From Vesta saturnalis (taxonomy: Eukaryota > Arthropoda > Insecta > Coleoptera > Lampyridae), in assembly GCA_036346205.1 (NCBI GenBank), contig JARFJB010001910.1, positions 4,893,501 to 4,957,500 of the forward strand: 64,000 bases of DNA. Reading direction: 5' to 3'. Positions 33,140-43,910 of this stretch are shown one piece after another (within the stretch, counting starts at the first letter, position 1; each line of letters starts with the position of its first letter). The translations under genes and the position numbers were made by a program. A model generated the notes under the pieces. The model worked only from the letters and a program-made list of their open reading frames with translations, ran no database searches and was not told where the DNA came from.

Positions 33140-36103
33140 CAGGCATGGTAACTAGTCACTTTGATCACTTTTGTCACTTTTTGTCAACAGTGTCACTTTT
33201 TTTAAAAAACGTCACTTTTTATCACTTTTTACAGCATACTGATGTATTTTCATTAAAATTAAGTGTATTTTTTTGGTGAGGTGACGATGGCTAAAAGGGG
33301 AGGAGGAGGCCATTTTTCTCTGTGTCATATGAGAAAATTGTTTTGAAATTATCTTCAATTTTAATACAATTTTCTAGAAATTAAAGTGTTTTATGAGCTT
33401 TGTAAATTCTAAAATGTTACTTATTCAAAGTTTTAAGATTTGTAGATTCTTTTATGACACAGAGAAACGTAGATTGATAATATAAATTCATTTGTCATTT
33501 ATGTTTTGCTTTAACATAATACTGATATTCATTGTTTCTTTCAGGTCCTTGTCATTAGTGTTATAATGTGCTTCATAAACTTTCCATGAATTTAAAAATA
33601 TTTTGAGACCATAACTTATGGTCTCAGCTTATGATAAGCGATATAGAGACTTCTTCATATTAACAGTTTACAAAATGGGAAAGTGCAAAGTTCTAGAACA
33701 TTGGTTTAACAAGCAAGATGAAATGGGTTACATAGTTAAAAATTGGGGGAGAAAACATAGTGACGTGGAGGTTTTTTGCTTTGTTTGTTCAAGTGTTATT
33801 AATATTCAGCAAAAGGGTTTCCAAGCTCTTACTCAGCATTCTTCCTCAAATAAACACATCAGAGAATGCACAACAAAACTTGGCACAGCACAGCTACGTC
33901 TGACAGTTTGTTCTCAGCCTTTAACTTCTCAGCCATCAATACCTCAACCTTCAACTTCTCAAGTTTCTCCAGGCTGTATTAAGCTATACAATGTTACTGA
34001 AGGAGTGCGAGCTGCCGAACTAAAGTGGGTAATGAAGTGTGTTGCCAGTAATTATTCAGCAAATTCTTGTGATGGAATTTCAGACCTGTTCCAAGAGATT
34101 TTTCCATGTGATAACTCTTCTCAGTTTTCACTCAGTCGAATAAAGGTTAGATATTTACTAACTGATGCACTGGGGCCATACTTTAAGGAGAAAATTTTAA
34201 TGGATGTGGACAGCAGCTATTTTTCTTTGTTGTTTGGTGAAACAACGAATGTTCGAAGTAGAAAAGAGCTTGAAATAATGATCCGCTATTGGTCATCCAG
34301 CCAAAATAGAATCGTATCTCATCATTTGGAATGTTTTTTCATGGGAAAGACTGAAGCCACTGATATATTTGAAAAAATTAATGATAGTGTTACCAATGCC
34401 AAATTACCTATAAATCATCTCTTGATGTTAGGCAGTGATGGAGCAAATGTGAACAAGAAGGTTCATACATTGATGAATAATAAAGTCTACCTTGAATATA
34501 AACAGAACCTTGTAAATATTGGCAACTGTAATATTCATGTTGTACATAATGCATTCTGTAACGGACTTGAAGAGTTTTGGGATGATGTTGCTGATCTTTG
34601 TCTCCAAGTGCATAATTTTTTTGATGGATGGCCTGCAAGAGTTGAGGATTTCGAAGCCATTCAAGCTAAACTGAATATTCCTTTGCACAGATTTTTAAAA
34701 CATGTGACTTCAAGATGGCTAACTTTGCAGCAGTCTTGTGAACGTCTGATAGAGCAGTACCCTGTGATAGAAGAATACTTTTTAAAGTACATTCCTAGGA
34801 AAAAGGCAGGTTTAATGAAAACAGGAAAATATAAGAAGATTTCCTCTTTAATTAAAAGTGAAACAACGAAAGCTGAACTAGTGTTTATTTTCAGTTGCAC
34901 AAAGGTGTACAACAAATTTCTTGCTCTTTTTCAAAAAGAAGAACCCCTTATCCACATTTTGCATCAAGAACTAAATGACCTAATTATTTTGTTATTGAAC
35001 CCTATTATTAAAAAAGAAAAGTTACCAAAGTCCTTTGAAAAAATAGATATGTGTACCTTCTTCGAACCTGAAAATTTGGTAGCCCTGAAAGACATTGTTT
35101 GTAGTGAGAATGTAAAGACAGAGCTAGGAAACTGTAACGAAGTTGTTGTTCTAAAATTCCGTTCCAATATCCAGAAACATTACAAGGCTGTTGCCACTTA
35201 TTTATTTAAAAAAGTGAAGGGAAACTCTTCTTTGAAATACTTTTCATGCTTACAACCTAAGAGAAGGTTATGTAATAAAAGTTGGGAAGATTTCATTAAA
35301 ATGACCTGATGTGGAAAGAAACTTCTACTTCAGGTTATATTATGTCCGGAGAAAATTCAAACATGTCCGTAAGAACCCTCAATGCCATCTTAATTGTAAA
35401 ACCATTTTAAAGGAACATGGTAACAAACTTAAAAATTCATATCACCAAAAATTACTCCAGTTAGCTCGAATAACAGGAGTCAGCTATCACAATTTTTAGA
35501 AGAAGAGAAAGAAAAGAGAAATCACAGATGAAGAGGAAAGAAGGAAAACTGAACAGCAGGAATTACAAGAAAAGAACAAAGAAAAGTTGAAAGTAGAAGG
35601 AAAGTTATTGAGGGAAAAAGAAATGAAAATTCAGAAACAGCAAAAAGAAGACCAAGAAAACTTTAAAGCTGCTCAAAAACTTCTGGTAGAAGCCAAAGAA
35701 AGATTTGATAAGGCACTTAAAAAGAATAATTTTGATGAAATGAGAGTTGCGAACACTATATTGGAAGGTGCGTTAAGTGTTCAAAAACAGGCAGAACAGA
35801 AGAGAAAGGAAACAGAGACAAAGAATCTTCTCTTGTGCAGAAACGCAAATCTTCTTTGATTACTGCCTACATAACTAAAATGCCAAAAACTTAGTTTATT
35901 TATGTACTTAAATATTTTGTAATTATTTTGTACTAATTATATTGAAATATAAGTTTGTAAAATATAAATGAAAAAGAGAAAAAGGGGAGGTGAGGGTGGA
36001 TTTCCTCTTATTCTCTTTTCTCATTTGTCACCTTTTGTCACTTTTTTTAGAAACTTAGTCACTTTTATCACTTTTTTTACCCCTGCGACAGTTACCATGC
36101 CTG
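33140..36103 (+). mobile_element. hAT element 2, inserted in the MULE C-terminal region
   Basis: TIR CAGGCATGGTAACT is perfect at both ends (14 bp). The direct repeat CTTCTTG lies at 33133-33139 and 36104-36110; hAT duplications are 8 bp, so one base may have changed. Subterminal TCACTTTT repeats lie in the same orientation at both ends (about 33156-33233 and 36024-36080). The MULE frame continues across the excised element (DMSSCNNYSSV). Confidence 0.9.
33618..35859 (+). pseudogene. hAT-type transposase with long coiled-coil tail, stop-interrupted
   Basis: An open frame of 563 codons (33618-35309); the likely start is MGKCKVLEHWFNKQDE at 33675. It has a BED-like finger (FCFVCSSVINIQQKGF, then HSSSNKHI), a Ser/Pro/Gln linker (SQPSIPQPSTSQ) and an RNase H-like region (YFSLLFGETTNVRSRKELEI, with Glu where Asp is usual; LMLGSDGANVNKK; CNIHVVHNAFCNGLEEF; KHVTSRWLTLQQS). 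After the stop at 35307 further frames give SYHQKLLQLARITGVSYHNF and a strongly charged coiled coil of about 100 residues (EERRKTEQQELQEKNKEKL, then EKEMKIQKQQKEDQENFK) to 35859. The usual hAT dimerisation motif is not evident. Related insect proteins have basic, Lys/Glu-rich tails. It is probably inactive. Confidence 0.75.
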
Positions 36104-36969
36104 CTTCTTGTAATAATTATTCTTCTGTTCAAAACCAGCAAGATCAAGAGACATTTGATAATGATGATGCCATGGAATTTGATGAAAAGGAAAAGATTGA
36201 TATACAAGCAATAAAAACTAAATAGACGGCACATTCGAATTTAATTATGTCAAAGCTTGAAAGTGACACTGAATCTTTTGGACCCGCTATAATGAAATAT
36301 TTGGACAACTGTACCAAGTATGCCAAATCTAATCAATCATTGATATCAGGCTTGCATTGTGCTTTTATATATACAGGAATTCCGTCTAAAAATACGAGGC
36401 AGGCAGTATTAAGAAAAGAAAAAAATATATCTGTACAACCGACTTCAATATCAAGACGTAAGATTACATTGACAGGTACAAGAGCATCGTTAGCTGGACG
36501 AAAACCTGGAAAATCTAACAGAAACACAAAAAAGAGCACCACAGAAATTGCAACTGGGTGTAGAGAGTAACATTGGTCTAGGTGACAATAATTTAGGAAA
36601 TAGTGATTTTGCAAATGTTAATTTGTCATGTTAATTTACATAAGAGCAATTAAAAAAGTTGGTTGTATACTGTGTCTTATTTACATTTCTATAAACAGAA
36701 TAAACTGTAGACATACTAGCATACACTACGTCTGCCGTTTACAAGTTGACCAAACTTAGTAAACTGCAGATGTATAAGGACAATCTACATCTTGACTTTA
36801 CTGCTATTTTTATTGGTCGGATAGATCTTAAAAACCGAATCGTTCAGCTATGCCTTATGCGTCTGCAGTATACGTATATGCACACGGGGTTTCTTTTCAG
36901 TTTGCCCAAAATTAGCCGCTTGAGGCCACGGCTTTTTTGCTTTCTTATTTTTATCATTAAAAAATAAAA

Positions 36970-38390
36970 AAAATTACTAGACAAAGAACAAAATCAACAC
37001 CAGCAAAACAAAATTATCTTCAACAGTACAAAAACACAATTATTTCTGGTTTTGATATTATACTTGGATAGTAAAGAGAGAAAGTTCATACTTTTGCTTT
37101 CTAGTATTATCAGGTATTTTTAATTTCCAGTGCCAAGATACTATCAGCATCAGTCCTTAAGCATTAACCAAATCTGTTTGGTTTAAAATGAAACAAAAGC
37201 ATGCAAAAAGCATATTATACGAAAACACATTCATAATCTACCAATCAATACTTTTCTTTTAACTTTACCACCTAGTATAATAAATGTGAAGTTTCGCACT
37301 TGAACTTGTACTTATCTATATATAAATAATAAAAAAAAGTATTTTGTAATAAACGAATTAAATAGATAAATTGCGGCACTTTACTCTAATCAACTGGTTA
37401 AGTATGTGATAACTAGAAACTAATTATCTGATTTGACAAATTAGCAAATCGCATTTTATGTTTCAAGTGAACCTAATTTAGATATTGTAAACAATAATTT
37501 TTTTGATAGTCAACGTATAAATGTAAAACGCATTATACTTATATCACGATTAATTTAAATTAGTATTTAAATGCTTATCTTTAGAAAGTATTAAGTTTTT
37601 TTACGATATCCAAAAATGTAACTTACGTAGTATTACACAATATCACAATTTTCAAATCAGTTAAACCAAGCTATTTAAAAGTAAATAAATTACAAAGCAC
37701 TACGACCGGCGACTGTAAGTTGTAAACTGACGTGTACGCTCCGAGTACAGCTAAATAAGCTATAAATCGATGTTGATGTGTGTTATGTCAGTAATTGTTG
37801 TTTTTGTACAATTAAAAAATCCCATAACGGTCGTCTCAGGTAGATGGAGATCGTGTTAATTACATGATCATTATAATTAAAATACTTAACTTTTGAGTTC
37901 TGAAATGGTGTATTTTTATATTTATATTTTAAATAAATCACAGTTACAGTTATCGCCCTCAGGAAGTGGTAATATCTTTAAGAATTGCTTAGGAACAAAT
38001 TTGTGCTTAAGATGTTACAGAAAGAAGAAAATCAACAGTAAGATCCGCTTATAACTTATGTGGCAAATCGGTATTTTAGTCAACTAGGTGTTGATTTTAG
38101 AGTTTTAGAGTTCAAGGAGCTCCAATCTTCTATATAAACCACCTATATTGATTTACTTAAAATGTGATGTACATGCGTATTAGGCCTTTTTTTTATGTTA
38201 CTCCATCTCTGATTCACATCATATTTTCAATAAACATAATACCGCAAAGGTGGCTTTTTTAATGCCTAGACCCTAATACCGAGCAAGGTTATACTTAGGT
38301 GATTTAGGCCCGTAGTTGTTAGAGAAATGGTTTAAGAGAGCTTCAATTATTTTTTGAATAAGATGCTTAATTTAAAAATATATCTGGTGT
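36970..38390. other. No gene; one PLE terminal fragment
   Basis: AT-rich sequence without coding signal. A PLE terminal repeat in reverse orientation lies at about 37872-38005 (AATTAAAATACTTAACTTTT, AATGGTGTATTTTTATATTT, CAGTTACAGTTATCGCCCTC, TAATATCTTTAAGAATTGCT). Its hammerhead-like part is decayed. Confidence 0.55.
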
Positions 38391-38652
38391 GAAACAACGC
38401 ACGACCTTCCAACCTACAAAATGGAAATGAAAAGAAATGGCATCATTTTAATAAATTTTTTTTTAGAATCATGCAACCTCTTTTATAAGTTCATTACGAA
38501 AATAGGCAACATTGTAAAAAACCAAATAATAATCTATGTCACACATACGTTTAAAACTTCATGTCAAATAGAGGTTAATAGAAATCCGATGCTAACTTAA
38601 ACAAAAATTCCAAAGCGGCCCGCTTCTATAAAATGTCGATAATACAGCTTAA

Positions 38653-40008
38653 CAGTGGCGTAACTAAGGTGGGCTAAGCCCCTTGGCAAACATAGGCTGT
38701 ACGCCCCCCCTCCTTCCAAACAAATAATTGTATAAAAAGAGTTTCTTTTACTAGACATTTTTAAAGAAAGGGTTGACTGTAAGTCTACTTGATTGGTCGG
38801 ACACTTGCAAAAAGCCCAAAAACGGTTCCATTATTTCAAGTTCGTACCTTGCTGTAGTGCAAGACTACAAGAAAGTGCAGTGTTCTAAATGGTGAGTTTT
38901 TCTGTTGAACTCATGCACAAATAACAGTGCTTTGAGACTTTTTGTATTTTATTCAATAATGTGCATTTCTAGAATCTAATTGTGTTTTTTGCTTACAGTC
39001 CTTCACAGTTCAGATTTAATTTTTACCAATTCTATTAATCGCCAAGTTGTGAACTCTCCAAAAAAAAAGCGTAAGGTAGATTACATAACAACATTAACAT
39101 TGTAATTTTTATGTATGTAGAACTGATGTAAATTCTAAATATAATGTCAATATCGCAAAGATTCACACATATCAAAGCAATTTGACTAATGTTAAATTAT
39201 TATAATTTTTTGTTATGAACGAATAAGTTCTAAAGTAAAATAATAATTTTCATATTAATGTATACCTTATTTTTTTTACTTTATTTTCTTTATGTATCGT
39301 TAATCATGTTAATAAATATTCTTAATATTAGAAATATATTTTTTGAAATCCAATTTTAAATCTAAATTTTTTGAAAACAACGGAAATACGGAATTTTTAT
39401 TACCACTAATCAATCCAAGGTATTATTGTTATTCTGCGTATTCATTCCAATAATATTACCTTGTGATTGATTAGATGTAATGCAAATTTCTATTGAATAT
39501 TAATAGCATAGGTACACTCTATACTAATTTAAAATTACCGCGTTTATTTAATTAGTATGTGTCCTAATTGTAGGTGACGCTCAAAATCGTTTTGAAAAAG
39601 TATACAGAGTTGCCATTCTTAACGTATTTTTTTATCTATGACTGCTAAGACAATAACTGACTGTGACTGTGTGACTGACCCTGACAGATAAACAAAGGGT
39701 AGACAGAACAGCGGACACTCGGACAGGGCGACAGGGGCGCGCCTGGCGGTGATTCACAGCGACGATGCGACGTCACACCAACAAACACAGAAGAAAAATC
39801 TGTTCGTTGCATCACACATACTTACCATAGATATAGAGAGACGTTGATACTTACTCTCTCACTGCTCTCCCTTTAGTTAACATTCATCAGTAGTTTTCAT
39901 TTAAGCCTTTCATTACTCTTATTTTTTGTTATTGTCTTTTGCTGCGCCCCCTCCTGCTCTGCGCCCCTTTGCGCTGCCAAGGTCGCCAAGGCGTTATTTA
40001 CGCCCCTG
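38653..40008. mobile_element. Non-autonomous hAT element
   Basis: An exact 8-bp duplication, CAGCTTAA, lies at 38645-38652 and 40009-40016. Ends are CAGTGGCGTAACTAAGG and CAGGGGCGTAAATAACG (minus strand). There is no transposase ORF in its 1356 bp. Internal segments near both ends are rich in GCCCC. It is mobilised in trans, if at all. Confidence 0.9.
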
Positions 40009-41189
40009 CAGCTTAAGCATTTTCAACCGTATTTAAAAACTTATTTGGCTGTATATTAAGAAACTTTATAAAGAAAACTTATATAAAATAAAATTTTCTT
40101 TAAAAACATGCTCACACACACATTTTCGTATAAAATTAATCGTTATTCAGATAATGAAAAAATTTGAACTAACACATAAATTCGACCTTAGGAATCTTTT
40201 GCCGCTAAACTACGCGTCATATCAAAAAATTACATAGAACAGAATTAATCGATATGTTTAAGGTCTATATGTTGGTATTTTCATATCTTTGAAATATACA
40301 GCTATTTCAGAAATATTTGATAAAAATCAAAAACAGCTCCTAATTCCTAATAAACCCCTCACCGCCACTGAATTTCTACCAAGATCTAATCAGCTTCAGG
40401 AGAAATAAACCAAGCTTAAATACAAAATTGTAAGTACCGTAGAGTTGGGTGACTTGAAATCGTAGGGGTGACTTGACACAGTGTGGCATTTATTTTTGGA
40501 ACTACTGTTGCCATCTTTTAGGTAAACGCCCAAACTTCAGAAAAATTTCTGAAGTATTCCACAAATGATGAAGTAATGGTTTCAGTAGCTAAAAGTTGTA
40601 AACAGGTATTTTATCTGGCTCCTGAATAATAGGTAAGAAAACCACGGTTTTTGATATGCTATATAATTAAGGTCACCCTCAGGTATCCATATGAGCAAAT
40701 TACATGTAATATTTTTTTTACAATAGTTTATTGTCTTCTCAACGGGTTCTGAACCCCAGGTGTGTTGATTTTATTTTTTGAGGTTAAATAATGCTTTTTT
40801 ACATTTTTTGTTACAGATTTTGGGTGACTTGACAAAATGCCAAATAAATGTAAGAGAGTGTTAGGAAAGCGAAAATACCACGATTTTACTAAAGGTGAAT
40901 TAGAAGAAGCCTTAACAAATATACGCACTGGTATATGGACATTGGCGGAGGCTTCAAGTAATACCGGGATATCAAAATCGACATTATCTCGAAAACTTAA
41001 AAATAAAAATATGAAAACTTATGGGGGCCAGACTTCATTGACAACGGAGGAGGAAGTGGTTCTAAAACGTGCTGTTTTATTTGCTACGGAGTGGGGATTT
41101 CCCTTAAAGACAATATTAAAGATCTGGTTCGAATTTATTTAAACAGACCGATAACAGACCGGGTAATAGTTGGTACCACGCGTTTATTA

Positions 41190-43910
41190 GGGGAGAATGG
41201 GGGAATGACGGTCACCGGGTAATCACGGTCACCTTAGTTTTGCATATTTCCAGTTTTAAATCTGACGCGTGCTAAGGCGCATACTCGGCTTCAAGTGATA
41301 TGTAACAATAGTGAAAACAAGCGGAGTCAGTTTCTGATAAACCTTCGTTTGTATGTGAGTTTAAATTTATTGTGCGTTGTACTTCTAATTTTTTACGATC
41401 CCAATTTAAGGCTTTACAAGCAAATTAAGTGTGATTTTGTTTCATTTTCAACGGTTACAAAGTAAGTACAATGTTATTTATCAAATTATGTTGCTTTACT
41501 TTAGGTTATAGAATATTTTGTTTTGATTACACAACTTTTTTGAAGTCGAAAACATCAGGACAATGGCGGTCACCTGACCGTCATTACCCCCATATATTTT
41601 ATACGTAAACTAATTAAATCTTTATATTTTAGATGCCACGGAATTACCATAGGAGGACGGAGAAAGCTAAATGGTCAAGTGAAGATATGAAGAGTGCCTT
41701 AAACGATGTTTAAGCCAAAGAAAAGCTGCAAAGAGGTATGGCATACCATACAGTTCATTCCAACAGCGATGCAAGAATCTCAATTCAGAAGGTCCGGTCA
41801 TGGGCAGAAAACCTACATTTACAAGAATGCAAGAAGCTGAGATTGTTTCACATCTGAAAACTTTAGCTAATCTTTATTATGGCTTGACTCCTTTAAGCTT
41901 AAGAAAATTGGTTTTTGAATATGCCGAAAACCTAAAAATACCACATCGATTCAACACAGAAAAACGTTTAGCCGGTGATGATTGGTTAAAAGGTTTGCTT
42001 AAAAGGAATCCGTCAGTTTCAATAAGAACGCCGGAAGCCACGAGTCTTAACCGATTAAGAGGCTTCAACAAAACTGAGGTATCTCGTTTTTTTCAAAATC
42101 TTGAACGTCTAATGGTTCAGCATGGTTTTTCTTCGCATAGAATTTATAACATGGACGAAACAGGCATTACAACTGTTCAAGAGACTGGAAAAATTATTGG
42201 AGTAAAAGGACAGAAACGAGTGGGAGCAGTTACATCAGGGGAAAGAGGAAGAACTACGACAGTTATTTGCTGCATGAACGCGGCTGGAGGATATGTTCCT
42301 CCAATGTTCATTTATGCTCAACAAAGATTGCACCTACGCTTGAAGTTAATAGACCTCCTGGAGCAGTGTATTCTTGTTCTAAAAATGGTTGGACTGATGA
42401 AACGCTATTTCTTACGTGGCTTAAACATTTTATACAATTTGCTAAGCCAACTAAAGAAGAGCCAGTTCTACTCGTCCTTGATAACCACGGGAGTCACGTT
42501 AGCGTAGATGCTTACATGTTATGCCGCGAAAACAACATCCATATGCTATCGTTATCTCCGCACTCTTCACACAGATTACAACCATTAGATGTTGTTTTTT
42601 ACGGTCCGTTAAAGAAGGCGTATAATAGAGAATGTGACCTTTACATGAACAGTAAACCAGGCGAAGCCATCACTGTATATAAAATTGCCGAATTATTCCA
42701 AAAGGCTTATTCCATTGTTGCAACTGTTGCAAAAGGAATTTCTGGATTTGCTTCAACGGGTATTTACCCTATCAATCCTAATGTATTTTCAGTCGAAGAC
42801 TTTCCTCTGGAAGATACTGTAAATGAAAACCTCGGAGAGGAATTAAACAATGTTTCCCAATTTGAAGCCATTAATAACAAATTATCCGAAGACGAACAAA
42901 AACAAAATAATAACGTTCAAAGAAAAACAGTCACATTTGCAGAAATGTCTCCAGCTCCAAGACTATCCACATCCAAATCTACGGCAAGAAAACAACATTC
43001 CAAAGTGTTGACGGCAACTCCAGAAAAAATTATTTTGGAAGAAAACGAAAACAAACGTCTTCAACGCATTACCGGAGGTACAAAACGATCTGTTTTTGAC
43101 AAAAACGAAACCAAAAGCCAAAAAAAAAGTAAAACCAAAGAATGTTCAGATTCTTCTGATTCTGACGTTCAAGTTAACAATCTGTGCAAAGATTCTTCAG
43201 ATGACGATGAATGGCTAGAAACAAGCGACCAAGATGAAAACAAATATAAACCAATTAATACTAAACTTACTGTTACGAGAAATTCTTCGTTGGCAGTAGG
43301 TGATTTTATTATGGTGACCGTTGCAAATGAAAAAATTAAAAAAGAATTTGTAGCAGAAATTATTAGTTCTACTTCGAAAAATGAATTTCATGTGAGATAC
43401 ATGCGGCCCTATCGCGGTCAACAAAATATTATGGTTTTTCCAGAAGTGCAAGATCGAGATACTATCACAGAAGGTGACATAGTAGGAAAACTAAGGGACT
43501 TCGAACGTTTACGCTACGGAAAAATCAAGTTTTATTAATACGTAGCATATGTGTTGCAAACTTACTCACGTAAATTTCTTTTGTTTTATGTTTTATTTTT
43601 ATAATCTAGTATGAAAATATATTTCTTTAGGTAGTATTTATCTACTTAATTGGCAACATTTTTATAATGACCGCCATTACCCATACCACTGGCCGTTATT
43701 ACCCGACCTCCGGGGGAGTAACAGTCAAAGTAGTTTTTTTACAAATTCAAAATTTTTTACCAAACTATTTATTTTACACTTTTGTAACGTATAATACTTG
43801 AAGTATATAAGATTGTTAAAATAATTGACATTGCAACTGCAGTATTGGTTCATTAGTTTTCAATTAATGCAAGATCTTGTTTAGGTGACCGCCATTCCTC
43901 CGTTCTCCCC
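41190..43910 (+). mobile_element. pogo-like element (inner), nested in the outer transposase gene
   Basis: TA at 41188-41189 and 43911-43912. TIRs are 27 bp with three mismatches: GGGGAGAATGGGGGAATGAC and GGGGAGAACGGAGGAATGGC (minus strand), both ending GGTCACC. 2721 bp long, with one nearly intact transposase gene. Confidence 0.95.
41633..43538 (+). pseudogene. Inner pogo-like transposase, intact apart from two frameshifts
   Basis: ATG at 41633 (MPRNYHRRTEKAKWSSEDMK). One shift near 41712 restores QRKAAKRYGIPYSSFQQRCK, the HTH. A CENP-B-type DNA-binding region follows (MQEAEIVSHLKTLANLYYG, HRFNTEKRLAGDDWLKGLLK). The DDE_1 core has IYNMDETGITTVQ (42148; first Asp) and, after a one-base loss near 42328, LLVLDNHGSHVS (42472; second) and HRLQPLDVVFYGPLKKAY (third). 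A Ser/Asp/Lys-rich linker (SDSSDSDVQVNNL) leads to a C-terminal module (AVGDFIMVTVANEKIKKEFV, FHVRYMRPYRG, FPEVQDRDTI). Only two single-base lesions in about 1.9 kb suggest a young copy; either could be a sequencing error. Confidence 0.9.

Larger units (their letters stand above)
27710..36570 (+). pseudogene. MULE transposase with SWIM finger, split by insertions
   Basis: Exon 1 (27710-27799) reads MENIVPEGYEYNYI..LQSKEEVE and ends at a GTTAGT donor. The acceptor TTTTACAG ends at 29102, and exon 2 continues KWVHDLEEKTKVTYRI in frame. Domains are an N-terminal DNA-binding region (CRHQLYVKIERR, WPCVIKFKNNHNH), then the MULE DDE core: FFVDSSGNCD (first acidic site), VTDDDLGERKALQTVWPNAN and LLCTFHVLKSCWKW. 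The hAT at 30249 splits codons after HYVE; the frame resumes at 32561 with HMLDRIEIWCLLYRN and GSDTNNYSE (candidate third acidic site). At about 32918 a frameshift leads into a SWIM finger (CSCPIGYNG, SKHQGAVAKK, with Ser where the third Cys belongs). After the second hAT the reading continues CNNYSSVQNQQDQ (36108), then a basic tail (RRKITLTG, RKPGKSNRNTKK) to 36570. Confidence 0.85.
27500..36930 (+). mobile_element. MULE (Mutator-like) element, interrupted by two hATs and a foldback element
   Basis: A MULE transposase gene spans most of this interval. Possible inverted ends are TGCATATACGTATACGCAG, then ACGCA.AAGGGATAGCC.AAC (about 27534-27575) against TGCATATACGTATACTGCAG, ACGCATAAGGCATAGC (minus strand, about 36881-36842). 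The outer boundaries are therefore approximate and I did not find a 9-bp target duplication. Insertions are the foldback 28223-28907 (in the intron), hAT 30249-32552 and hAT 33140-36103. Removing each with its target duplication restores the MULE sequence. Confidence 0.7.

Noticed and set aside
33290..33320. GGGGAGGAGGAGG purine tract as a G-quadruplex or promoter element
   Set aside because: A single short tract inside a hAT leader with no supporting context.
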